From Arthrobacter sp. NicSoilB4 (GTDB lineage: Bacteria > Actinomycetota > Actinomycetes > Actinomycetales > Micrococcaceae): a stretch of DNA of 64,000 bases. The stretch spans positions 2,356,001 to 2,420,000 of the forward strand of contig NZ_AP024653.1 in the NCBI RefSeq assembly GCF_019977335.1. Reading direction: 5' to 3'. The notes below the pieces were generated by a model. The model made no database searches, was not told the origin of the DNA, and saw nothing but the letters and a program-made list of their open reading frames with translations. Shown here piece after piece: positions 28,775 to 37,396 of this stretch (within the stretch, counting starts at the first letter, position 1; every line of letters starts with the position of its first letter). A program made the translations under genes and the position numbers.

Positions 28775-28780
28775 TAAGCT
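28775..28780 (+). promoter_or_regulatory. Candidate tRNA-Arg -10 element
   Basis: GGTAAGCT, with TAAGCT as -10, 44 bases before the tRNA. The same GGTAAGCT lies upstream of tRNA-His. Confidence 0.4.
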
Positions 28781-28824
28781 TTTTGAGGCGTCCCCCGGCA
28801 GCAGCCGGGCCGGTACGCCGGTAT

Positions 28825-28900
28825 GCCCCAGTAGCTCAGGGGATAGAGCAGCGGCCTTCTAATCCGCCGGTCGGGGGTTCGATTCCCTCCTGGGGCACCA
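28825..28900 (+). tRNA. tRNA-Arg (anticodon TCT)
   Basis: GCCCCAG/CTGGGGC acceptor stem, anticodon loop CTTCTAA, T-loop GTTCGATT, CCA encoded at 28898-28900. Confidence 0.95.
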
Positions 28901-28984
28901 GGGCGCGGCTCTGGCCTGCCGGAACTTTCCGCAGGCCAGGGCCGCGGCCACAAGGTCAGGTGCGGGCGCTAGCAGCCGCGGCCG

Positions 28985-30001
28985 CTAGATCCACTTATTG
29001 CGCTTGAACGTCCAATACAGCGCCACGCCCATGCCGATCATCAGGCCCAGCGCCATCGGATACCCGAACACCCAGTCCAGTTCAGGCATGCTGCGGAAAT
29101 TCATTCCGTAGATGGTGCCGATGAGCGTCGGCGCGAACAGGATGGCAGCCCACGAAGAGATCCGCTTGACCTGCTCGTTCTGGGCGATGCTCGACTCTGT
29201 CAGCAGCCGCATTTCATCGTTCTGCCGCTGGGCCACCAACGCCGCGTTGACGGCGAGCGCATTCTGCAGCAGGGCGCGGAAGGCGGCGATGCGTTCACTC
29301 AGCCGCAGGACATGGTCCAGGACGTCCCGGTAGTGGTCCTGCAGCTCGGGAAGTGGCTGATGATCCGGCCTTTCGCCCATCAGCGACTGCAGGATGCCAA
29401 TCAGCGGAGCCGTCGCCCGCTGGAACATGATGACCTGGCGGGAGAGCTCGTAGATCCGGCGGGACACACCCGGGTCCGCGGCGAAGAGGTCGTCCTCGAT
29501 CTCGTCGACGTCGTTTTCCAGGCCGGCAACAACCGGTTCGTACTCATCCACGACCTGATCCAGGATCGCGTAAAGCACGGCATCAGGACCGAGTGCCAGG
29601 AACGCAGGCTGGGACTCCATCCGGTGGCGGACCCGGGCCAGATCCGGTGATTCGGCACGGCGCACCGTCACCACGAAGTCCGCCCCGCGGAAGACATGGA
29701 TCTCGCCGAACTCGACTTTCTCCAGATGATCCAGGTACCGGGCGGGGCGCAGGACCAGGAAGAGCGTTTCACCGTAGTGTTCCAGCTTGGCCCGCTGATG
29801 CCCGGCAAGTGCATCCTCCACGGCCAAGTGGTTGAGATCGAATTCCTCGGCGACGGAACGCAGCTCTTCGGCATCCGGCCGGTAGAGCCCGATCCAGGCC
29901 ATGCCCTGGCGCTGGCGCAGGATGAAGTACGTCTCGTCCAGGTTCTCCGGGTCCGCGGTCCGGTATCCGTCCACGTACACTGCGTTGTCGACAATGCTCA
30001 C
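28985..30001 (-). CDS. corA: CorA-family magnesium/cobalt transport protein
   Basis: 338 residues. A large cytoplasmic alpha/beta domain leads into two C-terminal transmembrane helices joined by the signature YGMNF near residue 298, the ion selectivity filter, and ends in basic KRNKWI. Homopentameric Mg2+ channel. The start is GTG with GGAGGA upstream. Confidence 0.95.
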   Translation of the reverse strand: MSIVDNAVYVDGYRTADPENLDETYFILRQRQGMAWIGLYRPDAEELRSVAEEFDLNHLAVEDALAGHQRAKLEHYGETLFLVLRPARYLDHLEKVEFGEIHVFRGADFVVTVRRAESPDLARVRHRMESQPAFLALGPDAVLYAILDQVVDEYEPVVAGLENDVDEIEDDLFAADPGVSRRIYELSRQVIMFQRATAPLIGILQSLMGERPDHQPLPELQDHYRDVLDHVLRLSERIAAFRALLQNALAVNAALVAQRQNDEMRLLTESSIAQNEQVKRISSWAAILFAPTLIGTIYGMNFRSMPELDWVFGYPMALGLMIGMGVALYWTFKRNKWI

Positions 30002-30241
30002 GCCCGCGCCTCCTCCACCAGGCTTCCCTTGGCTGCGACGCTATACCGTCGTCCGTCCGGTGCCAACAGCCCCGGTTTCAATACGGCCTTCGACGCCTCC
30101 AGCATTATCGACCCGCGCTCCCCGCGGGGAACAGTGCCCCGCGTGCCTCCGCCGGCCATCAGCACGCTTAGTATTGACCAGACGGGCAGGCCACCGGGGA
30201 AAGCCCCTGCGCCCTGTCCGCAACCGAAAGGTACGGCCGCC

Positions 30242-30736
30242 ATGACCCAGACACCCCGCGGATTTGATCCCCACGATTCCAAGGACGCCCTGAGCTCCCA
30301 GCACCCGGGGGCAGCCGACGCTCCATCCGCCGAGGAGGGCCACAACACCCGGCCCCCTTCCGACGGCACCGATCTGGTGTCCGGGGCGCCTGCTGACTCA
30401 CCCTCGGCGCAGCGCGTCGAGACTCCCCGGGAAGGGGCTCCCGCCGCGGAGACTCGCCAGGTCACCCGCGCGGGAATGGTCTGGGTCGCGGTCGCGAGCG
30501 CACTGGTGGTGCTGATCCTGCTCATCGCCTTCATCCTGCAGAACCAGGAGTATGTGCAGGTGAAGTTCTTTGGTCTCCAAGGATCGGTCCCGCTCGGCAT
30601 TGCGCTGTTCATTGCCGCGGTCGGCGGCGGCGTACTGGTTGCCATCGCCGGAGCCGCCCGCATCATCCAGCTCCGGCTCGCGGCGCACCGCGCACGCGTC
30701 AGCCGCCAGGCTGGCCAGGGCACACGCAGACGCTGA
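30242..30736 (+). CDS. LapA-domain (DUF1049) membrane protein
   Basis: 164 residues. The N-terminal 75 residues are polar and probably disordered. Two transmembrane helices then flank the NQEYVQVKFFGLQGSVPLGIALF loop typical of LapA/DUF1049 proteins, and a basic tail follows. Relatives affect envelope lipid or lipopolysaccharide assembly in Gram-negatives; the role in actinobacteria is unknown. An open frame extends 180 codons further upstream but only antisense to corA, so the ATG at 30242 with GAAAGG before it is used. Confidence 0.82.
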   Translation: MTQTPRGFDPHDSKDALSSQHPGAADAPSAEEGHNTRPPSDGTDLVSGAPADSPSAQRVETPREGAPAAETRQVTRAGMVWVAVASALVVLILLIAFILQNQEYVQVKFFGLQGSVPLGIALFIAAVGGGVLVAIAGAARIIQLRLAAHRARVSRQAGQGTRRR

Positions 30737-30749
30737 CGCCCGCAGGCGC

Positions 30750-30755
30750 TAACCT
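30750..30755 (+). promoter_or_regulatory. -10 element, leaderless start at 30762
   Basis: TAACCT then six bases then ATG. Confidence 0.4.
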
Positions 30756-30761
30756 CGTCCC

Positions 30762-31389
30762 ATGAACGCAGAATCCTTGGGGCACTCCGCGATTACCACC
30801 GCCACGGCCGACTGGCCCGACGTCGAGCGCCTCTTCGGCGTCCGGGGCGAGCCGTCGCGCTGCTGGTGCCGGTTCTTCGCCTTCACCGGAGCGGAGTGGC
30901 CCGAGTCCACTCCGGAGCAGCGGAAAAGCCAGTTACGGGAAAAGTTCGACGGCGGCGCGCCGGCTCCGGGGGTGCTGGCCTTCCGCGGCGGGAATCCGGT
31001 CGGCTGGTGCGCGGTCGAGCCCCCGTAGCTGCTATCCCAGGATCCTGCGCTCGAAAGTCCTGACAGCTGCCGGCCCGGCGGTGGGCCATGACCCGGGCGG
31101 GAACAAACTGTGGTCGGTGAGTTGCTTCGTGGTCTCCCCCGGCCAGCGCCGGACCGGTGTGGCCCCCGCGTTGCTCGAAGCCGCCGTCGGGCATGCCCTC
31201 GCCCACGGCGCCGAAGTCGTGGAGGGGTACCCCGTCGATCCCGTCCAACGGCCCAAAGCCGGCCCCGCCGACCTCTATCACGGCACCCTGGGCCTTTTCC
31301 TGTCAGCCGGCTTCGAGGTGGTCAGCGAGGCGGTGCCGGGACGCGCCGTCGTCCGGCTGGCGGCGCCGCCGCCCGGCGGCAATCCTTAG
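30762..31389 (+). pseudogene. GNAT N-acetyltransferase split by a +1 frameshift
   Basis: The first frame (30762-31028) gives an N-terminal GNAT-like part ending GNPVGWCAVEPP and then a stop. The protein resumes in the next frame as RSCYPRILRSKV...KLWSVSCFVVSPGQRRTGVAPALLEAA, with the acetyl-CoA motif and a C-terminal LGLFLSAGFEVV. Removing one C from the run of five at 31020-31024 restores one continuous 208-residue protein. It may be a recent mutation, a slippage tract or a sequencing error. It converges on map with a 4-base overlap. Confidence 0.88.
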
Positions 31390-32153
31390 GGAAGGGTCAG
31401 GATGACCGGCCCGTCCTTGGTGATGGCCACGGTGTGCTCGCTGTGGGCGGCCCGGCGGCCTTTCGCCGAGCGGAGGGTCCATTCGTCGTCGTCGTGGAAG
31501 TAGTCGTCTTTGCCGCCCTGGATCAGCATGGGCTCGATCGCGATGACCAGGCCCTCGGTCAGCTTGATGCCGCGGCCGGGCCGGCCGTCGTTGGGAACGT
31601 CCGGCTCGGCATGCATGGTCTTGCCGATCCCGTGGCCGCCGTGGTCCGCCAGCAGCCCGTAACCGGCGCGCCGTGATGCCCCGCCGATTGCGTAGCCCAG
31701 GTCCCCCATCTTGTTGCCGATCCGGGCGGCCTCGATGCCGCGGGCGAGGGCAGCCTCCGTGGCGTCGACCAGGGCCTGGTCCACGGGGTCGGCCGTGCCC
31801 ACGATGAAGCTGATCGCCGCGTCCCCGCACCATCCCTCGAGGAACGCGCCGCAGTCCACGCTGAGCAGATCGCCGTCGTGGAGCCGGTAGTCGTTGGGGA
31901 TGCCATGCACTACGGCATCGTTGACGGACGTGCAGATCACGCCGGGGAACGGCACCGAAGCCCACCGCGGCTTGTAGCCCAGGAAGGCAGGCGTAGCCCC
32001 GGCAGCGGAGATCGTCGCGGCGGCCACCTCGTCCAGTTCCTTCAGGGACACCCCGACGGCGGCGGCCTCCCGGACGCGTTCCAGCGTATTGGCCACCACC
32101 CTGCCGGCTTCGCGCATCAGGGCAATCTCGGCGGGGGTCTTGATCATCGACAT
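31386..32153 (-). CDS. map: Methionine aminopeptidase, type I
   Basis: 255 residues; removes the initiator Met from nascent proteins. The metal-binding residues are in LSVDCGAFLEGWCGDAA (two Asp), HGIGKTMHAEPDVPN (His), IEPMLI (Glu) and SEHTVAI (Glu region). No N-terminal SH3-ligand extension. It carries both a GGAGG and a -10 TAGAGT seven bases before the ATG, so it can be leaderless or nearly so. Confidence 0.96.
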   Translation of the reverse strand: MSMIKTPAEIALMREAGRVVANTLERVREAAAVGVSLKELDEVAAATISAAGATPAFLGYKPRWASVPFPGVICTSVNDAVVHGIPNDYRLHDGDLLSVDCGAFLEGWCGDAAISFIVGTADPVDQALVDATEAALARGIEAARIGNKMGDLGYAIGGASRRAGYGLLADHGGHGIGKTMHAEPDVPNDGRPGRGIKLTEGLVIAIEPMLIQGGKDDYFHDDDEWTLRSAKGRRAAHSEHTVAITKDGPVILTLP

Positions 32154-32160
32154 GCCTCCA

Positions 32161-32166
32161 ACTCTA
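32161..32166 (-). promoter_or_regulatory. -10 element of map
   Basis: TAGAGT then seven bases then ATG on the minus strand. Divergent from the promoter at 32186. Confidence 0.5.
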
Positions 32167-32185
32167 GGGCCCGCAGAAGCATGGC

Positions 32186-32191
32186 TAAAGT
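32186..32191 (+). promoter_or_regulatory. -10 element, leaderless start at 32198
   Basis: TAAAGT then six bases then ATG. Confidence 0.5.
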
Positions 32192-32197
32192 TGCCCC

Positions 32198-32878
32198 ATG
32201 GCCCACGCTGAACTGATGTCCGCGATCCGATCCAGGCTGCTGCAGGCCGCCGACCCGGCCCGGGCGGCAGGCGCCCAGGCCTACATGAAGTCCGAGATGC
32301 CCTCGCTGGGGGTCCGGGTTCCCGAGGTCCGGCGGATCGTCAAAGCCGCCGCCCGGGAACTGCCACCCGGTTCCCTGCAGGAACTGCAGTCGACCGTCCT
32401 GGAGTTGTGGCGGGGCGCACGCTGGCGGGAGGAACGCTACGCGGCCATCGATCTGACGGGCCTGAGGCTGGCCGCGGGTGAGCTGAGCATGCTCCCGCTC
32501 TACGAGGAAATCATCCGCACCGGCGCCTGGTGGGATCTGGTGGACGGGGTCTCGCACCGGCTCTGCGGGCTGCTGCAGACCCACCGGGAGGACATGTCCC
32601 CCACGCTCATCCGCTGGAGCACGGACGCGGACTTCTGGATCCGGCGGGCGGCGATCACCGCACAGCTGGGCGCCAAGTCCGCGACGGACCCTGCCCTGCT
32701 CGCCGCGGTCATCGAGCCCAACCTGGCCGACCCGGAGTTCTTTATCAGGAAGGCGATCGGCTGGGCGCTGCGGGACTACGCCGCCACGGACCCGGACTGG
32801 GTCCTGGACTTCGCGGCACGGCACGGCGAAGCCCTGAGCCCGCTCTCCCGCCGGGAAGCCCTGCGGAAAATCAGATAA
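32198..32878 (+). CDS. DNA alkylation repair protein (AlkD-like)
   Basis: 226 residues, all helical and HEAT-like. The motifs AYMKSEMPSLGVRVPEVR, WWDLVDGVSHRL, SPTLIRWSTDADFWIRRAAI and FFIRKAIGWALRDYA are those of AlkD-type glycosylases that excise 3-methyladenine and 7-methylguanine. The conserved Trp and Asp in WWDLVD match the catalytic neighbourhood. It converges on the mannosyltransferase with an 8-base overlap. Confidence 0.93.
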   Translation: MAHAELMSAIRSRLLQAADPARAAGAQAYMKSEMPSLGVRVPEVRRIVKAAARELPPGSLQELQSTVLELWRGARWREERYAAIDLTGLRLAAGELSMLPLYEEIIRTGAWWDLVDGVSHRLCGLLQTHREDMSPTLIRWSTDADFWIRRAAITAQLGAKSATDPALLAAVIEPNLADPEFFIRKAIGWALRDYAATDPDWVLDFAARHGEALSPLSRREALRKIR

Positions 32879-34427
32879 CCGGGCGGGTGGTGACCGGTTC
32901 CTCGGACTTGCTGAAGAGCATCTTGGTCTTGGGGTCGAGGAAGATCAGGTACAGGGCGAAGAGCAGGGCAATGATCGCGGCGGCGTTGCGGGCCAGGGCC
33001 AGCGCCAGGCCGAGATCCGCGGTCTGCAGGTAGGGGAACACTTCCAGCTGGTCCGAGATCGCGTACACCATAAAGAACGACACGATGAAGTACAGGGCCT
33101 TGACCTGCCAGTCATCACGGATGCCGGTGACAGCGAAAAGCGGGATGAGCCAGACGACGTACCAGGACTGGATCATCGGGGCCAGGACGACGACGGCGGC
33201 GAACGCCAGCGTGAGCCGGCGGATCAGGCGGTCATAGTCGCCGCGGAAGATCTGCCAGGCGATGATGCCGAGCGCCAGCAGCTTTCCGGCGTCGTACACC
33301 CACTTGGCCAGCCCCCAGCCGTCAAGGCCGAAGGCGTTGAAGATGGACGCGACCACCAGGCCCAGCAGTCCCACCGGGGCGTACCAGATCCAGATGCTGC
33401 CCGGGGCGGAGAGCCCGCCGATCCAGCCGAAACCGAAACCGTTGACCATGCTCATGGCGTACAGCAGGGCCAGGCTGATGCCGGCGGTGAGCCCCCAGAA
33501 AACGAACTTCCGCGGCCAGCTGGCACCTTTTCCTGCCCAGAGCAGGCCAATGAACGGCAGGAAGACGATCGTGATGGGTTTGACCGAGATGGACAGTGTT
33601 ACCAGGACCAGGCCGAGGATGACCCGCCGGGTGGCGCAGTAGTAGATCCCGGCCAGGGCCAGGCCGATCATCAGCGCGTCGTTGTGGACGCTGGCGATGA
33701 AGTTGGTGAGGAAGAGCGGGTTGGCTGCCGTCAGCCACAGGGCGCGGTGCGGGTTTACGCCGTGCAGTTCGGCGAGCTTTGGCACGTAGATGATGCACAG
33801 CACGATCCCGACCAGCGCGGCGAGCCGGAACAGCATGATGCTGGCTTCCGGGTGCACGTTGGTGGACCAGACCACGAACTGCTCGATCCAGAGGAACAGC
33901 TGGCCGTAGGGCACGGGCGCCTCGGTCCACATCTTGTCGGCCCCGAGCTGGAAGTAGTTCGACAGCGCGGAGATGCCGTTTTCGTACGGGTTGAAGCCTT
34001 CCACCATCAGCCGGCCCTGCCCGATGTAGGCGTAGACATCACGGCTGAACAGCGGCACCGAGAACATCAGGGGCAGCCCCCACAGGACAACCGCCTGCAG
34101 GGTTGCCTTGCGGGCCTCCGCTCCCCAGACCCGCACTCGCTGGCCGAGCCTGAGCCAGGCGCGGACGAGCAGCATACCGCCGACGGCCAGCAGCACAATG
34201 CACAGGCCGACGCCGAAGGCTTCCGTGCGCAGCCAGATGAACAACGGAACGCGGCGGAGCTCCGAGGCCGGCGCCAACCAGCCGACGCCGAGCGAACCGA
34301 TCGCCATAAAGAGCGAACCGACGAATCCCGCCAGAAGCGGTGAACGGGCATTGTCCACGTCAGCAACGGCTGCTGCCGGGGACGTGCCGGCAGCCGTTTT
34401 TCCCGCCGCAGGCACAGGCGCCGTCAT
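32871..34427 (-). CDS. Polytopic mannosyltransferase, MptB-like (GT-C fold)
   Basis: 518 residues with about twelve hydrophobic helices. FSRDVYAYIGQGRLMVEGFNPY holds the acidic catalytic motif of GT-C enzymes, with NPLFLTNFIASVHNDALMIGLALAG further on. It resembles mycobacterial and corynebacterial MptB, an alpha-1,6-mannosyltransferase that uses polyprenyl-phosphomannose for lipomannan core synthesis. The substrate here is inferred. The frame is open to 34547, but a -10 at 34543-34538 makes a start there impossible, so ATG 34427 is used. Confidence 0.82.
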   Translation of the reverse strand: MTAPVPAAGKTAAGTSPAAAVADVDNARSPLLAGFVGSLFMAIGSLGVGWLAPASELRRVPLFIWLRTEAFGVGLCIVLLAVGGMLLVRAWLRLGQRVRVWGAEARKATLQAVVLWGLPLMFSVPLFSRDVYAYIGQGRLMVEGFNPYENGISALSNYFQLGADKMWTEAPVPYGQLFLWIEQFVVWSTNVHPEASIMLFRLAALVGIVLCIIYVPKLAELHGVNPHRALWLTAANPLFLTNFIASVHNDALMIGLALAGIYYCATRRVILGLVLVTLSISVKPITIVFLPFIGLLWAGKGASWPRKFVFWGLTAGISLALLYAMSMVNGFGFGWIGGLSAPGSIWIWYAPVGLLGLVVASIFNAFGLDGWGLAKWVYDAGKLLALGIIAWQIFRGDYDRLIRRLTLAFAAVVVLAPMIQSWYVVWLIPLFAVTGIRDDWQVKALYFIVSFFMVYAISDQLEVFPYLQTADLGLALALARNAAAIIALLFALYLIFLDPKTKMLFSKSEEPVTTRPVI

Positions 34428-34537
34428 CTCAGGATCGTCCAATCTGTTGTGGGGCTCTACTCCACCCTCAGCCGGCCGTGAGAACCGGCCCGGGGCTCGC
34501 CGCGGTGACGAAAAGTTTCGCCGCCCGCGTATCCAAA

Positions 34538-34543
34538 ATCCTA
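34538..34543 (-). promoter_or_regulatory. -10 element of the mannosyltransferase gene
   Basis: TAGGAT on the minus strand, giving a leader of roughly 110 bases; divergent from the orn promoter. Confidence 0.4.
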
Positions 34544-34573
34544 GCATCGGACCGCCCGGCGGCGACGAAACGG

Positions 34574-34579
34574 TAGGCT
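34574..34579 (+). promoter_or_regulatory. -10 element, leaderless start of orn at 34586
   Basis: TAGGCT then six bases then GTG. Confidence 0.55.
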
Positions 34580-34585
34580 GGGCGC

Positions 34586-35239
34586 GTGCCTATATCTAAT
34601 GAACGCATCGTCTGGATCGACTGCGAAATGACCGGCCTGGATACCGTGAACGACGCCCTCATCGAGGTGGCCGCACTGGTGACGGATTCGGAGCTCAATA
34701 TCCTCGGTGACGGCGTCGACGTCGTCATCAAGCCCGATGACGCCGCCCTGGCCCAGATGAACGACTTCGTCCGCGATATGCACACCCGCTCCGGGCTGCT
34801 CGCGGAGCTCCCCCATGGCAAGACGATGGCCGAGGCCCAGGCCATCGTCCTGGACTACATCAAGAAGTGGGTGCCGGACCCCAAGAAGGCCCCGCTGGGC
34901 GGCAACTCGGTGGGCACCGACCGGGTCTTCCTGGTCCGCGACATGCCGGAACTCGTGGAGCACCTGCACTACCGCGTCATCGACGTGAGCACCATCAAGG
35001 AGCTCTCCCGGCGCTGGTACGCGCGGGCCTACTTCCAGTCCCCCGCCAAGCTCGGCGGCCACCGGGCCCTCGGCGACATCCAGGATTCCATCGACGAACT
35101 GCGTTACTACCGCGAGGCCGTTTTCGTCCCGGCGCCCGGACCGGACAGCGCCACGGCCCAGCGGATTGCCAGGCGGGTCATGGGCACAGCCGAGGAACCG
35201 GCGCCCGTCGAGGCCCCTTCCGGCACGCCGGCGAACTAG
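34586..35239 (+). CDS. orn: Oligoribonuclease
   Basis: 217 residues; 3'-5' exoribonuclease of the DEDDh class that degrades 2-5-mer RNA and pGpG. Metal ligands: IDCEMTGLD (Asp, Glu), GNSVGTDRVFL (Asp) and HRALGDIQDSI (His, Asp). A C-terminal Pro/Glu-rich extension of about 25 residues is typical in actinobacteria. Start GTG. Confidence 0.96.
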   Translation: MPISNERIVWIDCEMTGLDTVNDALIEVAALVTDSELNILGDGVDVVIKPDDAALAQMNDFVRDMHTRSGLLAELPHGKTMAEAQAIVLDYIKKWVPDPKKAPLGGNSVGTDRVFLVRDMPELVEHLHYRVIDVSTIKELSRRWYARAYFQSPAKLGGHRALGDIQDSIDELRYYREAVFVPAPGPDSATAQRIARRVMGTAEEPAPVEAPSGTPAN

Positions 35240-35334
35240 CCCCGGGCCGGTCTTCGGCTAGTAATCTGCGCCACGTTTGAGGAAAATTTCGGTGAAAACC
35301 GAAGAAAGTGGCAAAAGCACCCCCGAAGAGCAGG

Positions 35335-35340
35335 TAAGCT
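35335..35340 (+). promoter_or_regulatory. Candidate tRNA-His -10 element
   Basis: GGTAAGCT with TAAGCT as -10, 56 bases before the tRNA; same octamer as before tRNA-Arg. Confidence 0.4.
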
Positions 35341-35396
35341 ATTTGTCGTTGCCTTTTCAGCCAGCCGGTTCACCGGAGGGCATGGCGGGGCACATG

Positions 35397-35469
35397 GTGG
35401 GCGTAGCTCAGTTGGCAGAGCGCCTGGTTGTGGTCCAGGAGGTCGCGGGTTCAACCCCCGTCGCTCACC
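35397..35469 (+). tRNA. tRNA-His (anticodon GTG)
   Basis: GTGGGCG/CGCTCAC acceptor stem, anticodon loop TTGTGGT within CCTGG/CCAGG, T-loop GTTCAACC. The preceding G (35396) can be the extra -1 G pairing with C73. Confidence 0.94.
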
Positions 35470-35506
35470 CTCATGAAGGACGGCAGTGATTGTCCGACCT
35501 TAGACG

Positions 35507-35540
35507 AAGGCCGTACCGGATATCCGGTGCGGCCTTTGTT
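35507..35540 (+). terminator. tRNA-His terminator
   Basis: AAGGCCGTACCGGA pairs with TCCGGTGCGGCCTT (one wobble or mismatch), followed by TGTTGTCT. Confidence 0.85.
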
Positions 35541-35587
35541 GTCTGTGCAGTTGTCCTTGCCAGGAACCGTGAACGGAAGGAAAAGCA

Positions 35588-36742
35588 ATGAAGCGCAAGC
35601 TTTTTGAAGAAGACCACGAGATGTTCCGTGCGATGGCTGCCGAGTTCGACACACGTGCCGTGGCACCGCACTACGCCCAGTGGGACGAGGACCACATGAT
35701 GTCCCGGGAGCTGTGGACGGCGGCCGGCGAGCAGGGCCTGCTGGGTCTGGCCGTCCCGGAGGAGTTCGGCGGCATGGGCATGGACGACTACCGCTTCCGC
35801 GCCGTGATCGACGAGGAATTCGCCAAGAGCAACCACCTGGCCGTGGGACTGGCCTTCCATCTCCACGATGACCTGGTCCTCCCCCACCTGCTGGCTTACG
35901 GCTCCGACGAGCTGAAGAGCCGGTGGCTCCCGGGCATGGTCTCCGGCGAGAAGGTCACGTCGATCGCCTGGACCGAGCCCGGCGCCGGTTCGGACCTCCG
36001 CGGCATCCGCACCAAGGCCGTCCGCGACGGCGACGACTGGCTGATCAGCGGCCAGAAGACCTTTATCGGCAACGGGATCTCCGGCGACGCCTCCCTGGTC
36101 CTGGCCCGTACCGACGGCAGCTCCGGCCGCGGGAACCACGACTCCTTCTCGCTGTTCATGGTCAACAAGGGCGAGGGCTACAACACCGGCAAGCAGCTGG
36201 ACAAGATGGGCCTCAAGGCGTCGGATACCGCTGAACTGTTCTTCGACAATGTCCGGGTTCCGCACGCGGACCTCGTCGGCGAGGTGGGCAAGGGCCTGCA
36301 GTACGCTGCCGCGCAGCTCCCCCAGGGCCGGCTCGCGATCGCGGTGGCCAGCTCCGCCGTCGTCCGCGCTACTTACGAGGCGACCGTCCGCTACACGAAG
36401 GACCGTAACGCCTTCGGTGAGCGGATCATCGACTTCCAGAACAGCCGGTTCGAACTGGCCGACATCCTCACCGAGGTCGAGGTCACCGAAAGCTACGTGG
36501 ACCAGGCGATCCTGGCCTTCAACGCTGGCGAGCTCGACGCCGCCTCCGCCGCCCGCGCGAAGCTGTGGGCCTCCGAGCGCGCCAAGTCCGTCACCGACCG
36601 CTGCCTCCAGCTGCACGGCGGCTACGGCTACATCCTGGAATACCCCGTGGCGCAGGCCTACCTCGCCGCCCGGCTGCTGACAATCTTCGGCGGCACCAAC
36701 GAGATCATGCGCGACGTCATCGGCCGCACCATCGCCGACTGA
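35588..36742 (+). CDS. Acyl-CoA dehydrogenase
   Basis: 384-residue FAD-dependent enzyme that oxidises acyl-CoA to enoyl-CoA, passing electrons to ETF. Family signatures are AWTEPGAGSDLRGIRTKAV and the C-terminal YILEYPVAQAYLAARLLTIFGGTNEIMRDVI, where the Glu of GYILEYP is the catalytic base position. Chain-length preference cannot be read. AAGGAA precedes the ATG. It lies 66 bases upstream of def and may be co-transcribed. Confidence 0.93.
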   Translation: MKRKLFEEDHEMFRAMAAEFDTRAVAPHYAQWDEDHMMSRELWTAAGEQGLLGLAVPEEFGGMGMDDYRFRAVIDEEFAKSNHLAVGLAFHLHDDLVLPHLLAYGSDELKSRWLPGMVSGEKVTSIAWTEPGAGSDLRGIRTKAVRDGDDWLISGQKTFIGNGISGDASLVLARTDGSSGRGNHDSFSLFMVNKGEGYNTGKQLDKMGLKASDTAELFFDNVRVPHADLVGEVGKGLQYAAAQLPQGRLAIAVASSAVVRATYEATVRYTKDRNAFGERIIDFQNSRFELADILTEVEVTESYVDQAILAFNAGELDAASAARAKLWASERAKSVTDRCLQLHGGYGYILEYPVAQAYLAARLLTIFGGTNEIMRDVIGRTIAD

Positions 36743-36808
36743 TCCGCGCGTTTTCCCGGCACCGCACAGCACTGAACAGCCCAGCACAGCACCTGAGGAA
36801 CTTCTGAC

Positions 36809-37381
36809 ATGACCGTCCTGCCCATCACGATCTGGGGCGAGCCCGTACTGCACAGCCGGGCCGCCGAGGTTGAAGTCTTCGACGACGAGCTCCGGACCCT
36901 GATCGCCGACATGTTCGAAACCAACGACGCCGCCAACGGCGTCGGTCTGGCCGCGCCCCAGGTCGGGGTGGGCAAACGGCTGTTTGTCTACAAGTTCGAC
37001 AACGACGACGGCGCCCCGCCGTCCGGCGTCGTCGTCAACCCGGTGCTGACCCTGTCCAAGGTTTCCGGCGCTCTGCCGGATCCGGATGAGGAAGAGGAGG
37101 GCTGCCTGTCCTTCCCGGGCGGGCAGTACCCGCTCAAGCGTGCGGAATGGGCCCGCGTGCAGGGCTTCGACGGAGACGGCAACCCGGTCGATTTCGAGGC
37201 GACGGGCTGGTTCGCCCGGGTCATCCAGCACGAATACGACCACCTCGACGGCAAGCTCTACGTGAACCGGCTGATCGACCGCTACTCCCGCAAGGCGATG
37301 AAGCTGGCGAAAAGGAGTGGCTGGGGCGTCCCCGGGCTGACCTGGATGCCAGGCGTGGATCCGGACCCGTTCGGGCACTGA
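36809..37381 (+). CDS. def: Peptide deformylase
   Basis: 190 residues; removes formyl from N-terminal Met of new proteins. The three metal-site motifs are present: GVGLAAPQVG, EEGCLSFPG (Cys ligand) and QHEYDHLDG (HExxH). Ribosome binding site GAGGAA precedes the ATG. Works in sequence with the methionine aminopeptidase encoded at 31.4-32.2 kb. Confidence 0.97.
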   Translation: MTVLPITIWGEPVLHSRAAEVEVFDDELRTLIADMFETNDAANGVGLAAPQVGVGKRLFVYKFDNDDGAPPSGVVVNPVLTLSKVSGALPDPDEEEEGCLSFPGGQYPLKRAEWARVQGFDGDGNPVDFEATGWFARVIQHEYDHLDGKLYVNRLIDRYSRKAMKLAKRSGWGVPGLTWMPGVDPDPFGH

Positions 37382-37396
37382 CGCCCGGCCGCCAGG

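Noticed and set aside
29696..30736. 346-codon version of the LapA-like gene
   Set aside because: Its first 180 codons are antisense to corA; the hydrophobic LapA domain and ribosome binding site support ATG 30242.
35471..37378. 635-codon open frame on the minus strand
   Set aside because: Runs antisense through the tRNA-His terminator, acyl-CoA dehydrogenase and def; all three sense features are convincing.
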